From Saprospiraceae bacterium (lineage in GTDB: Bacteria > Bacteroidota > Bacteroidia > Chitinophagales > Saprospiraceae): a stretch of 64,000 nt of DNA. The notes beneath the pieces are model-generated. The model saw only the letters and a list, made by a program, of their open reading frames with translations. It made no database searches and was not told the origin of the DNA. A program made the translations under genes and the position numbers. Numbering within the stretch: position 1 is the first letter of the stretch; each line of letters begins with the position of its first letter. Below, in pieces: positions 54,734-63,231 of the stretch. The stretch is taken from the NCBI GenBank assembly GCA_020631355.1, contig JAHDHL010000001.1, forward strand, positions 173,616 through 237,615, written 5' to 3'.

Positions 54734-56785
54734 TTATAGTTTGGCTTCGTAGAGTGCGGCATTCGCACTGTCCCCTAACTTTCGGTATGTATCAATGATG
54801 GCACCAACCACGCGTCTCTTATTGGCGGGATCCTTGCCATCATCCAGATTTTCCGCTTCCTTGAATGCAGCCAATGCAGCATTGTAATCCCCGGAATTAG
54901 CATATGCAATCCCTACAAAGAAGTGATACTTCGGTTCTTTGGGATAATCCTTAATCAGACCCGAAAAGATCCTTATTGCCTCAGCAAAATCACCTCGGCT
55001 ACTAGCCTCTATCCCCTCTTTCTCAATATTCGTGATTCCCTCCTGTTGGGCAGCCTGTTGCTTGGCATCAAGTGCTATTTTCAAATTCCCCTCCGCTTCT
55101 ACATAATTGGGGTCCAACTGCAATGCTATCTGATAATTCTGGATGGCTGCATCATAATTCCCCAGATACAAATGTGCATTTCCCTTAATCAGATAAGGGC
55201 CCTTGTATCGTGGATGAATCGATGTCGTCACATCCAGGTGATCGAGCGCATCAGTCAACATCTCCTTTTCCTTATCCGTACCCTTTACTCCCGGTTTTTG
55301 GGACTGGGCAGTGAGCTCTCCTCCCATTGCATTACGAATCTTCGCACTGTTTTCCGACTTCATCCAATCCGCCTCAAATAACGAAAAGTTGTCTTTCCAG
55401 TCCAATGAACGAGTATAGCTCTTAAAGCAGCTGGCCAAGAAAATAATAGATAATGCAATCATGGCTGGCTGGAATTGGCTGTATGCTGTAATCTTTTTCT
55501 TGTCATTCATCCATTCACACAATCTATACAAGAGGATGGACACAACAAAACAGAATCCTACCGATGGCATGAAAAGGAACCGTTCTGCCATATTTACCCC
55601 AATCGGGAAAATGATATTGGAAACCAGCAACAAGGATATCAGGAAGAATGCAATACCATATGCAAAATGCTTCCTTTTCAACACTCCCCATATCCCAACA
55701 CCAATCAATACCAGATACATCAACAAAGGCAACGAAGCTTCCGAATCAGAGAATGTTCTCATTGGTATAGAATTCGGATAATAATCATGTGTCAATGTCA
55801 CTGGAAAAACCAAAAGCCCCAGATATTTACCCAGTGTGCTGAAAATGGTCCCATATTTCTCACTATCTGTCATTGGCACCAGGTATCCTCCCTCATACTT
55901 AAGGAAAGGATTGTTCATCCATTCCATAGAAACCGCAGATGTATCACTTGCCGAGCCCAAAACCATTTGTCGAATAATCATGAATACGATGAACCCTGCA
56001 AGGAATGGCAATGTCTTCAGCAAGGATTGTATGATATTCAACTTATGGAATACGAAATAGGAAATTGCAACAATAGGTAGGAAAACCGCTGCCATCTCCT
56101 TGGCCATCAATGCCAAGAAGAACAGTACTGCAATCAAAATCTGGAAGATTATATTGAAGCCTTTTTCATGGTCCCTCAAAGAGACATACAATGCTGCCAA
56201 ACTCAGGAACAAGGTCATGATCTCATCCCGTCCTTTCACATTCGCCACTACCTCAACGTGTACAGGATGAATGGCAAATATCAAGGCTGTACAAAACGCC
56301 ACGAAATAAGCATAGGGTTCGCTACTCTCCGCCTGAAGCATCCTTAGCATCACAAGAAACAGCATCACTACCGTAAGGCCATACCACATCACATTCATAA
56401 AATGAAAGAGAAATGGCTCTTGGGTCATTTTCCATCCCAAGGAAAACATAATGGGCGTCAAGGGTCTGTAACGACCTCCCGAAACCAGATTGTCCTTACC
56501 TTCTTTCTGGAAAAAGCCCCTGAACGTATCATATTTCAAAAGGCTCTCTATATCACCCTCCTTTGTAAACTTATTCTCCGTAATCACAATGGCATCATCC
56601 TGCGTGAAACCATGCTTCAGGGTTCCTACATACAACAACATGGAAATCAGGAACAGCTTGGCACAAATCAAAGGAACATTGGTAAAGTAGGACGGAAATC
56701 CTTGGGGTTTGGGCATCGTTTCCGCCTTGGGTTTCAATACTTCTTCCTTGGATTTCTTGTTCTTACTATTTTTCTTCTTTGCCAT
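54734..56785 (-). CDS. membrane TPR protein resembling TMTC/GT-C glycosyltransferases
   Basis: 683 residues from MAKKKNSKNKKSK. A very basic N-terminus precedes about ten transmembrane helices (about 35-450) and C-terminal tetratricopeptide repeats (about 520-680; YLGNYDAAIQNYQIALQLDPNYVEAEGNL, YNAALAAFKEAENLDD). The first periplasmic loop holds GFTQDDAIV with the Asp-Asp pair (63-64) typical of GT-C enzymes. Overall architecture matches TMTC-type proteins, which in animals are O-mannosyltransferases, so protein glycosylation is a possible role here (inference). The upstream ATG at 56851 adds 22 atypical residues. Confidence 0.8.
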   Translation of the reverse strand: MAKKKNSKNKKSKEEVLKPKAETMPKPQGFPSYFTNVPLICAKLFLISMLLYVGTLKHGFTQDDAIVITENKFTKEGDIESLLKYDTFRGFFQKEGKDNLVSGGRYRPLTPIMFSLGWKMTQEPFLFHFMNVMWYGLTVVMLFLVMLRMLQAESSEPYAYFVAFCTALIFAIHPVHVEVVANVKGRDEIMTLFLSLAALYVSLRDHEKGFNIIFQILIAVLFFLALMAKEMAAVFLPIVAISYFVFHKLNIIQSLLKTLPFLAGFIVFMIIRQMVLGSASDTSAVSMEWMNNPFLKYEGGYLVPMTDSEKYGTIFSTLGKYLGLLVFPVTLTHDYYPNSIPMRTFSDSEASLPLLMYLVLIGVGIWGVLKRKHFAYGIAFFLISLLLVSNIIFPIGVNMAERFLFMPSVGFCFVVSILLYRLCEWMNDKKKITAYSQFQPAMIALSIIFLASCFKSYTRSLDWKDNFSLFEADWMKSENSAKIRNAMGGELTAQSQKPGVKGTDKEKEMLTDALDHLDVTTSIHPRYKGPYLIKGNAHLYLGNYDAAIQNYQIALQLDPNYVEAEGNLKIALDAKQQAAQQEGITNIEKEGIEASSRGDFAEAIRIFSGLIKDYPKEPKYHFFVGIAYANSGDYNAALAAFKEAENLDDGKDPANKRRVVGAIIDTYRKLGDSANAALYEAKL

Positions 56786-56911
56786 AAAGTAAAGGAATTG
56801 GATTGTGGGTTGAAAGATATGATTTTTTATGCCTACTTCACAAATGCACATTGGGAATACGTTTGTAAGCCATTAACATGGAATTGAAATTATCCACGCT
56901 AATTTCATTCC

Positions 56912-58291
56912 ATGAAAAACATCATCATTCTTATACTACTTTCCCTTTCCCTCCAATCCTACTCCCAACCCCGTATGGAATTGCTCAAAGACAGTATCAG
57001 AATCAAGGATGATTCATGGGAATGGAAATACAAAAAGAAGATTATCAAAACCAGGATTCCAATCCGAAATACAGGTAGTGAGGATTTGGTCATTTCATGG
57101 ATCAGCGATAATGCCCCCAAATCATATCATACGGATTACAGCGGTGTAAGGGGAGTCGTCATTCGCCCGAACAAGAGAACAAATATCCCTATAAGCATCG
57201 AACTCGATGAACTGACAGGTAATTGGTCGCTTGATATAGAAATCTTCAGTAATGATGAAAATTTCAACGATACGCTACATATCAGTGGCTACAACCCTGT
57301 GGTAGTGTGTGAGGGTGCAGGAACCGAGAGATACGAAAAAATCAACATCAAGGACAAGAATTCACAAAGAACCGAAACCATCATCACCAATAACAACCCA
57401 AGCCCAATCATTCTCGATTCGCTGGCTCCGCCAAAGAATAAATACTTCAAGCCCGATTACGGATACCTCAACTTCTTTGACATCCTTGTGGATTTTCCTG
57501 TTACAATTCCACCATTTGAATCATTGGTCATCCCAGTTGATATTGATGCGAGTCGAATGAAAGAACAATCCCAAAATATTGAATTACGACTCTACTACCA
57601 TCCAGAGGACATGAAAGCTGACCAATCCACACTGAATTATAATGTGAGCATCATACCTAACATTGAGGTAGAAGATAATGGCCAAATTGACCTAGGCCAA
57701 ATGAAGGAACACAAGGACATCAACACATCCTTATCTATTACCAATACTGGTTTGGACAGCCTATTTATTGACACCAATCGTTCTAGTGGATGCTTACGAT
57801 TCAACAGGAGCAGCCTCGCCCAAGGAGAAATGACCCCAATTGAAATCAGTTACGACCCCAGATTCGATTCGGGCAACATCCACAAGACATGTTACCTTGC
57901 TTTCAAAGGTTATGATGAAGACATCCCTATTCATTTAGTGGGAGAGGTTTTATCCACTCCTATCCCTACTATCGAAACAGAAACTTCAGCATATGATTTC
58001 GGTGATATCAAAAATGATAAAAAGAGGATAAGTAAAGCATTTTATTTCACCAATCCCAATGACTTTCCCATCATCATCAAAAGTGCAAAAACAGGTGACG
58101 GTGGTTCTTATGCACAGTACGACAAGGAACCTATCCTACCCGGAGAAAAAGGAAAGATCACATTCCATCAATATACACAAAACAGAAAAGGACCTTTCAG
58201 GAGAACCATTACCCTAAGATATTACCTACCGGGTTGTGGCGCACAACAAGGTATAGAAGTTATCAGAATCCAAGGAAATATTATTGAATAA
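56912..58291 (+). CDS. secreted DUF1573-like Ig-domain protein
   Basis: 459 residues with a signal peptide (MKNIIILILLSLSLQSYS). Several Ig-like modules of ASPM/Hydin/DUF1573 type follow: about 20-125 (RIPIRNTGSEDLVISWI), about 140-245, about 250-345 (IDLGQMKEHKDINTSLSITNTGLDSL) and about 350-459 (YDFGDIKNDKKRISKAFYFTN). These usually occur as periplasmic or surface beta proteins of unknown role. No T9SS sorting domain is visible, so its final location is uncertain. The 3' end overlaps the convergent gene by 11 bases. Confidence 0.78.
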   Translation: MKNIIILILLSLSLQSYSQPRMELLKDSIRIKDDSWEWKYKKKIIKTRIPIRNTGSEDLVISWISDNAPKSYHTDYSGVRGVVIRPNKRTNIPISIELDELTGNWSLDIEIFSNDENFNDTLHISGYNPVVVCEGAGTERYEKINIKDKNSQRTETIITNNNPSPIILDSLAPPKNKYFKPDYGYLNFFDILVDFPVTIPPFESLVIPVDIDASRMKEQSQNIELRLYYHPEDMKADQSTLNYNVSIIPNIEVEDNGQIDLGQMKEHKDINTSLSITNTGLDSLFIDTNRSSGCLRFNRSSLAQGEMTPIEISYDPRFDSGNIHKTCYLAFKGYDEDIPIHLVGEVLSTPIPTIETETSAYDFGDIKNDKKRISKAFYFTNPNDFPIIIKSAKTGDGGSYAQYDKEPILPGEKGKITFHQYTQNRKGPFRRTITLRYYLPGCGAQQGIEVIRIQGNIIE

Positions 58292-59030
58292 CCGTAAATG
58301 GGTCTTCTATTCCATAATCTTCCCAATTCACACCCGACTTCACATTTTCAATAGGAATGGACAAGCCACCAATACTCAAATCATGTTTAGTGGCTATCTT
58401 GGCTCCTGTGGGCAAGGTAACCCATTCATCCCAACTGGTTTCAAGACCGCCTACGGGGATAATCTCAACCCACATTTGCCATGCTTTTGGCAATCCGTTC
58501 TCGTCCAGAATCCACAGATAGGAATCCCCCGGAGTAATTCCACCGGAGGTATAGGTAGCGAGAAGTGCATCTCCATGTTCCTTTGTTTTCACAACGCTGC
58601 GAACTACGCCCGGGTCATAAATCTTAGGCACAGGATTCAACCAATAAGAATCATTAAGGAAGAAATGATGAGCTTTTCGGGTTAATTCATCCAACTGGGC
58701 AGCATCTGTAATTTCAGTATCTCCTTTCCACACCCTACCTTTTACCGTATTCACATCAAAGATAGCCTTATAGTCCTCCCATTCTGTCTGGGCCAAATGC
58801 CGCTGCTTATCCCAGAGGTGGTTATGTTCACCTCTGAATGTAAAGCTGACTACATGAGTCGTATCCCAAGCAGCCTGATCCACCGCAGCCAACATTTTCT
58901 GAGCCAATGCTTCGGCTGCAGCCCCTTCTTCTCCTTGGGGCAAACTTTTACTAACTAACATGTAACCTATGAAAAGGAACAGAACAAACCCTAATATAGC
59001 AATCCCTAATATCTTGAAAAACTTCTTCAT
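58281..59030 (-). CDS. conserved hypothetical protein with N-terminal membrane anchor
   Basis: 249-residue protein I cannot name. A single N-terminal helix (about 8-28; ILGIAILGFVLFLFIGYML) anchors a periplasmic or external domain. Landmarks: FTFRGEHNHLWDKQRHLAQTEW, GRVWKGDTEI and SYLWILDENGLPKAWQMWVEI; the repeated Trp and strand pattern suggests a beta-rich lipid- or ligand-binding fold. It lies 20 bases after the di-haem cytochrome gene on the same strand, so a redox-linked role is possible but unproven. Confidence 0.7.
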   Translation of the reverse strand: MKKFFKILGIAILGFVLFLFIGYMLVSKSLPQGEEGAAAEALAQKMLAAVDQAAWDTTHVVSFTFRGEHNHLWDKQRHLAQTEWEDYKAIFDVNTVKGRVWKGDTEITDAAQLDELTRKAHHFFLNDSYWLNPVPKIYDPGVVRSVVKTKEHGDALLATYTSGGITPGDSYLWILDENGLPKAWQMWVEIIPVGGLETSWDEWVTLPTGAKIATKHDLSIGGLSIPIENVKSGVNWEDYGIEDPFTVIQ

Positions 59031-59050
59031 ATCTCCTTATTTTCCTTAGC

Positions 59051-60073
59051 CTACTTGGCCATTTTATCAATATATGCCCTCAAGTCCTCCAACTGCTGAT
59101 TGGTCATTTTCTCCAAAGGATATTGTGGCATATAAGCTCTTTTTCCTGCTACGGATGGCGAACCGTACCTAGATACCTGATATACGGAATGTTTTCCATA
59201 ACGAGGTACACTTCTCTTCATTTGTTGGAATGTCAGTTTGGAATAATCCAATTCGTATAAGGAATATTTCTTCCCCTCATGGCAGTGCATACAACTAAGA
59301 TCATATATAATAGCACCATTTTCAGGATTACCCTCATGTCCCTCATAACCTTTCACAGCATCTTTGGGTCCATTACCAAAAGTGGCAGGTGCAGCTTGTG
59401 CATACTTGGAAGTAACCCAATCAACTACCTGTGCACCATCTTCCTCTCCCTTGGATCTAATGGATGCATAATCATCCTTATCCAAGGCCAAATCCCCCAT
59501 CTTCAATTCCAAAGACCAAAGGTAGGCCAAAACAGCATCCAATTCCCACTTTTTGAATGGTCTTCCTTGCGCACATTCTGTGGCACACAGTTGTACCGCT
59601 TCCCTCAAATCCGTATGCGAAGCCTTAATCCTTGGGTTATCCGCATACTTTTTTTGGTAATCACCATTATAGTAGGTGGTTCTATTCACTACGCCATACA
59701 AGGTAGTTCCCTGCAAAAAGGGTAAATCCTGTTCCTTGGTATAATCCAATCTTGCTTGCGCATCCATCGTCACCAAATCCCCCTCATCATTGACTACATT
59801 ATGGCAGGAAGTACATTTGAAATGCTTACTCTGCAATTTTGTCTTCTTTCCCATACGGTCCTTTGTCCGACCATAAAGAACCAACTCCCGACCTTGCTGA
59901 ATCATATCTGAAGTCTTATTATCCAACTTATGCGCAGGGGCTTCTTCTCCGAAATATTCCAATACCTGCCAAACAGGTGTTTGCTCTCCTACTGTAAAAT
60001 TCTCATGCTGAGAAAAACTAGCAAATATCAATGTAGAGATCAACAGGACTGAAAACAAGAACCACTTCTTCAT
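59051..60073 (-). CDS. di-haem c-type cytochrome, TsdA-like
   Basis: 340-residue periplasmic cytochrome. Signal peptide 1-21. Two haem-binding sites: CTSCH (Cys87, Cys90, His91) and CMHCH (Cys261, Cys264, His265). The first half, with GRELVLYGRTKDRMG and a later LCATECAQGRPFKKWELDAVL pair of cysteines (163, 167), resembles thiosulfate dehydrogenase TsdA or SoxA-type cytochromes, where a cysteine can ligate haem. Thiosulfate oxidation is therefore a hypothesis. It heads a two-gene unit with the anchored hypothetical protein. Confidence 0.8.
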   Translation of the reverse strand: MKKWFLFSVLLISTLIFASFSQHENFTVGEQTPVWQVLEYFGEEAPAHKLDNKTSDMIQQGRELVLYGRTKDRMGKKTKLQSKHFKCTSCHNVVNDEGDLVTMDAQARLDYTKEQDLPFLQGTTLYGVVNRTTYYNGDYQKKYADNPRIKASHTDLREAVQLCATECAQGRPFKKWELDAVLAYLWSLELKMGDLALDKDDYASIRSKGEEDGAQVVDWVTSKYAQAAPATFGNGPKDAVKGYEGHEGNPENGAIIYDLSCMHCHEGKKYSLYELDYSKLTFQQMKRSVPRYGKHSVYQVSRYGSPSVAGKRAYMPQYPLEKMTNQQLEDLRAYIDKMAK

Positions 60074-60089
60074 AATAAATTGATTTATC

Positions 60090-60109
60090 TGTTCTTCACG
60101 AGAAGAACA
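60090..60109 (-). promoter_or_regulatory. leader hairpin/palindrome before the cytochrome gene
   Basis: TGTTCTTC-ACGA-GAAGAACA, a perfect 8-bp stem 17 bases upstream of the cytochrome start and just downstream of a -7 box (60121-60128). It would lie at the 5' end of the mRNA or act as an operator. Confidence 0.4.
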
Positions 60110-60120
60110 CCTAGGTAATC

Positions 60121-60128
60121 CAAAAATA
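60121..60128 (-). promoter_or_regulatory. candidate -7 promoter box of the cytochrome operon
   Basis: TATTTTTG on the minus strand, about 47 bases before the ATG at 60073. Confidence 0.45.
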
Positions 60129-60228
60129 AACCATTAGTAGGATTGTTCATGACTGAATAAATACATTTTCTGATTTTCATTAATATTTGGTAACTCATCG
60201 AACCATTGATACCATTCCGACATTATTA

Positions 60229-60244
60229 AAAAGTACGTACTTTT
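60229..60244. promoter_or_regulatory. 16-bp palindrome overlapping the -7 box of the bacilliredoxin gene
   Basis: AAAAGTAC-GTACTTTT is a perfect palindrome whose right half overlaps the -7 box TACTTTTG (60238-60245). The gene starts 29 bases downstream. It is a candidate repressor site. Confidence 0.45.
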
Positions 60245-60274
60245 GTAGCGTATTATTATAAATCGAAAAGAATT

Positions 60275-60688
60275 ATGTATCCAATAGAATTAACCACCCC
60301 AATGTCAAAGGACCTTACCGACCATGGTTTTGAAGGCCTGACCAGTTCAGAAGCAGTGGATTCCGTACTATCCGAAAAGGAAGGAACCGTTTTGGTTGTC
60401 GTCAATTCAGTTTGTGGTTGCGCAGCAGCTAATGCCCGACCGGGCGCCAAGCTTTCTCTTGAAAATGAGAAGAAACCTACAAAAACAGTTACTGTTTTTG
60501 CAGGTGTGGATAAAGATGCAGTCAACAAGGCTAGGGAATTCATGCTCCCTTACCCTCCATCTTCTCCTTCCATTGCTCTTTTCAAGGACGGGAAATTGGT
60601 TCACTTTTTAGAAAGACACCATATCGAGGGTAGGTCTGCGGATATTATTGCCGCTAACCTAAAAATGGCTTACGATAAGTATTGCTAA
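60275..60688 (+). CDS. BrxA/BrxB family bacilliredoxin
   Basis: 137-residue thioredoxin-fold protein that removes bacillithiol or other low-molecular-weight thiols from oxidised proteins. The redox site is Cys47-Gly48-Cys49 in NSVCGCAAANARPGA, characteristic of the family, with the later conserved PPSSPSIALFKDG. Some Bacteroidota make bacillithiol, which fits, but no bsh genes are in this window. It is transcribed alone from a promoter with an overlapping palindrome (60229-60244), suggesting regulated expression, perhaps by redox state. Confidence 0.9.
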   Translation: MYPIELTTPMSKDLTDHGFEGLTSSEAVDSVLSEKEGTVLVVVNSVCGCAAANARPGAKLSLENEKKPTKTVTVFAGVDKDAVNKAREFMLPYPPSSPSIALFKDGKLVHFLERHHIEGRSADIIAANLKMAYDKYC

Positions 60689-60695
60689 ACAATTA

Positions 60696-60733
60696 TTTGG
60701 GAGGATGAAACAAATTTGTTTCATCCTCCCAAA
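60696..60733. terminator. 38-bp perfect palindrome after the bacilliredoxin gene
   Basis: A 19-base arm (TTTGGGAGGATGAAACAAA) followed directly by its complement. It lacks a downstream T-run, so it may act as an mRNA 3'-end stabiliser or processing site with the second hairpin at 60762-60803. Confidence 0.6.
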
Positions 60734-60761
60734 CAGGACCTAACCCTAGTATTCATATAGG

Positions 60762-60803
60762 AAATAGACTGTACACACCTTGCGTACGGTCTATTTTTAT
60801 TTT
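60762..60803 (+). terminator. second hairpin with T-rich tail
   Basis: AAATAGACTGTAC pairs with GTACGGTCTATTT (one G-U) around a nine-base loop, followed by TTATTTTT. This is the canonical terminator of the pair. Confidence 0.75.
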
Positions 60804-60916
60804 TAAATTGAAAACAAAAAGTTTGTAAATATTTTGATTAATTGAAACTTATTGTTTTAATTTGTCGTTATAATACTATAACATACTAACCAGAGAATTT
60901 AAAAAAGAGATTTGTC

Positions 60917-61696
60917 ATGAGTTCAAGAAGTGCTGTGAATGTGAATACAAGAAAGTGGCTTACAGGAGGATTATGGATAAGAATCTTCATCATTGTTGCT
61001 GCAGGCTACATTTTTATGCAAAAGGATATCAATTTCCAAGTTAACCTCCAATCTCCATTTATGGAGCAGAATATGGATGAGCAACCCACGGAGGCAGATG
61101 GGAAGACCCAGTCAGGGCAGGAACTTTCCGAAAACCAATCGAGGAGTTCCTCCCGACTCGAGGGCCTGACAGCATCCTTATTTGGTATTAGCAAGAAAGT
61201 GGGTCAGAAAAAGCAAACCACTCCTCCACCGGATAATCCTATTCCCGTTATCCGCCTCAAGGACATCAACAACTCCCAGATTGAATCATTCATCAATCGT
61301 TTTTCTAATGTTGCCATTAGTGAAAAAAGAAAATTCGGTATTCCTGCATCCATCATAATGGCCAATGGATTATTGCAAAGTGCAGCAGGCCAGACCAAAC
61401 ATGCCAAAGAAGCGAATAACTATTTCAACCTTCCGTGTGATAGTACATGGGATGGGATGATGAAAGATTTCAATGGTCAATGTTTCAGGAAATACGAAAA
61501 TGCATGGGCCGGATTCAGAGGTCACAGTAGATACATCAATGATAATTTTGGAGCACTCAAAAAGTACGGAACCAAGGATTACAAAAGTTGGGCAAAGGGT
61601 CTGGAGCAAAGTGGTTTCAACCAGCAAAAGAAATTATCCACCCAACTGATCCAAATCATCGAAAAGTACAATTTGGACCAATTGGACAAAAAATAG
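60917..61696 (+). CDS. glucosaminidase-like (GH73 fold) membrane-anchored protein, catalytic Glu missing
   Basis: 259 residues. A transmembrane helix (about 15-33) is followed by a disordered Ser/Glu/Pro linker (about 45-115) and a C-terminal domain (120-259) resembling GH73 peptidoglycan N-acetylglucosaminidases: GIPASIIMANGLLQSAAGQT, NNYFNLPC and YENAWAGFRGHSRYINDN. Active relatives have the catalytic Glu in an LESG-type motif; here the position is Gln154 (LLQSAAG). It may therefore bind peptidoglycan without cleaving it, or use another residue. No dedicated neighbour. Confidence 0.78.
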   Translation: MSSRSAVNVNTRKWLTGGLWIRIFIIVAAGYIFMQKDINFQVNLQSPFMEQNMDEQPTEADGKTQSGQELSENQSRSSSRLEGLTASLFGISKKVGQKKQTTPPPDNPIPVIRLKDINNSQIESFINRFSNVAISEKRKFGIPASIIMANGLLQSAAGQTKHAKEANNYFNLPCDSTWDGMMKDFNGQCFRKYENAWAGFRGHSRYINDNFGALKKYGTKDYKSWAKGLEQSGFNQQKKLSTQLIQIIEKYNLDQLDKK

Positions 61697-61865
61697 TTTT
61701 CACGTACCTGATCTTAGTGATCTGGAGGGGGTGACCATGTACCTGAGGTTGCTCCCTTTTCATTTTTCCATACGACGGAAGAACAGTGAAAAGAAATACT
61801 GCGACAATATTTATAATATTACTGCACGGCATAATTGTTGGATTATTCAATATATTCGCTATTGA
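61697..61865 (+). other. candidate structured leader/3' RNA region
   Basis: Between the glucosaminidase-like gene and the trans-sulfuration gene, three consecutive potential hairpins can be drawn: GGAG...TGACC/GGTTG...CTCC (61724-61755), CTTTTCA...TTCC/GGAA...TGAAAAG (61756-61793) and AATATT-TAT-AATATT (61806-61820). A strong terminator-type hairpin follows at 61866-61898. No known riboswitch consensus is recognised. Confidence 0.3.
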
Positions 61866-61898
61866 AAATGAGCATTCCTTTAAAAGGAATGCTCATTT
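61866..61898 (+). terminator. terminator-type hairpin
   Basis: AAATGAGCATTCCTT and its complement form a 15-bp stem with loop TAA, then TTTCA. It is 170 bases after the glucosaminidase gene and 94 bases before the trans-sulfuration gene; it could terminate the former or attenuate the latter. Confidence 0.7.
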
Positions 61899-61991
61899 CA
61901 CTTTGGAATTGTTCGAATCGTACGGAGGTCAAAAAGTACATTCACTACAACATTCCCAATCATTAATTCAATCATCAAATCTAACCACCCG

Positions 61992-63137
61992 ATGAAATTT
62001 GGAACGAAAGTCATCCATGCAGGAATCAAGCCCGACCCGCTTTCAGGAGCGGTAATGACTCCTATTTACCAGACATCCACCTATGTCCAGAATGCTCCTG
62101 GCGACCACAAGGGATACGAATATGCAAGAGGGGACAACCCTACCAGAAATACACTTCAGGCCAATCTGGCTGCTTTGGAAAATGGCAAGCATGCCATTTG
62201 TTACAGTAGTGGATTAGCAGCAATGGATGCTGTCATCCGAATGCTGAACCCCGGAGATGAGGTATTAAGTACGAATGACCTGTACGGTGGTTCATATAGA
62301 CAGCTCGTAAGGGTACACGGTAGGTTTGGCATCAAATCCACCTATGTGGATATGAGCAAACCTAGTTCCATTAAGAAGCACATCAAGAAAAGAACCAAGT
62401 TGATTTGGGTTGAAACACCAACCAACCCGATGCTGAACATCGTAGACATCAAGGCGATTTGCAAAATCGCTAAGGAAAAGGGTGTTTTGGTCTGTGTGGA
62501 TAACACATTTGCCTCTCCTTTCCTACAGAACCCATTGGATTTGGGTGCCGATATCGTTCTGCATTCCTGTACCAAATATCTTGGCGGCCACTCTGACGTT
62601 GTTATGGGAGCAGTGGTTTGTAATGATGAAAAACTTAAGGACCACTTCAAGTTCGTCCAGAATGCCGTAGGTGCTGTTCCTGGGCCACAGGATTGCTTCC
62701 TTATGCTTCGAGGAATAAAAACATTACACATCAGGGTACAAAGAGCCTGTGAGAATGCAGCTAAGATTGCGGACTTCCTTAAGGGACACCCAAAAGTCAA
62801 TAGGGTTAATTACCCCGGATACAAGGACCATCCTAATCATAAGGTGGCCAAGAAACAAATGAAAATGTTTGGAGCCATGGTATCTTTCGATTTGAAAGGC
62901 GATGATTTCAAACAAGCCAAGAAAGTACTAAGCAACACACATTATTTCCTTCTTGCAGAATCATTAGGTGGTGTTGAATCACTTATAGGTCACCCTGCAT
63001 CCATGACGCACGCTTCCATTCCAAAAGAAGAAAGGATGAAAGTCGGATTGACTGACTCCCTGATTCGTTTGAGTGTCGGAATCGAGGATGTTGATGACCT
63101 GATGAAAGATTTGAAATCCGCATTGAATAAGATCTAG
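61992..63137 (+). CDS. cystathionine gamma-synthase/lyase family PLP enzyme
   Basis: Trans-sulfuration pathway enzyme interconverting cysteine, cystathionine, homocysteine and methionine precursors. 381 residues, Cys/Met metabolism PLP family. Lys195 in HSCTKYLGGHSD holds PLP. YEYARGDNPTRNTLQ, ICYSSGLAAMDAV and ESLGGVESLIGHPASMTHAS are family blocks. Synthase and lyase differ subtly and I cannot separate them here. A possible attenuator precedes it (61697-61898), and a strong terminator follows. Confidence 0.93.
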   Translation: MKFGTKVIHAGIKPDPLSGAVMTPIYQTSTYVQNAPGDHKGYEYARGDNPTRNTLQANLAALENGKHAICYSSGLAAMDAVIRMLNPGDEVLSTNDLYGGSYRQLVRVHGRFGIKSTYVDMSKPSSIKKHIKKRTKLIWVETPTNPMLNIVDIKAICKIAKEKGVLVCVDNTFASPFLQNPLDLGADIVLHSCTKYLGGHSDVVMGAVVCNDEKLKDHFKFVQNAVGAVPGPQDCFLMLRGIKTLHIRVQRACENAAKIADFLKGHPKVNRVNYPGYKDHPNHKVAKKQMKMFGAMVSFDLKGDDFKQAKKVLSNTHYFLLAESLGGVESLIGHPASMTHASIPKEERMKVGLTDSLIRLSVGIEDVDDLMKDLKSALNKI

Positions 63138-63174
63138 TCACCGAGAGTTTATTCCGGATTTTCCTATTCGTTTG

Positions 63175-63215
63175 AAAAGGCAATTGAAAATGACTAATTT
63201 CAATTGCCTTTTTTT
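63175..63215 (+). terminator. intrinsic terminator of the trans-sulfuration gene
   Basis: AAAAGGCAATTGAAA pairs with TTTCAATTGCCTTTT around ATGACTAA, followed by a T-run. Confidence 0.88.
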
Positions 63216-63231
63216 AAGTTAAGACTCCTAC

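Noticed and set aside
61697-61991. SAM or other known riboswitch before the trans-sulfuration gene
   Set aside because: I could not match any known SAM riboswitch core by eye, so it is reported only as an unclassified structured leader.
61786-61995. A 69-codon open frame between the glucosaminidase-like and trans-sulfuration genes
   Set aside because: It is crossed by the terminator-type hairpin at 61866-61898 and overlaps the next start. Its composition is not protein-like after the first 25 residues.
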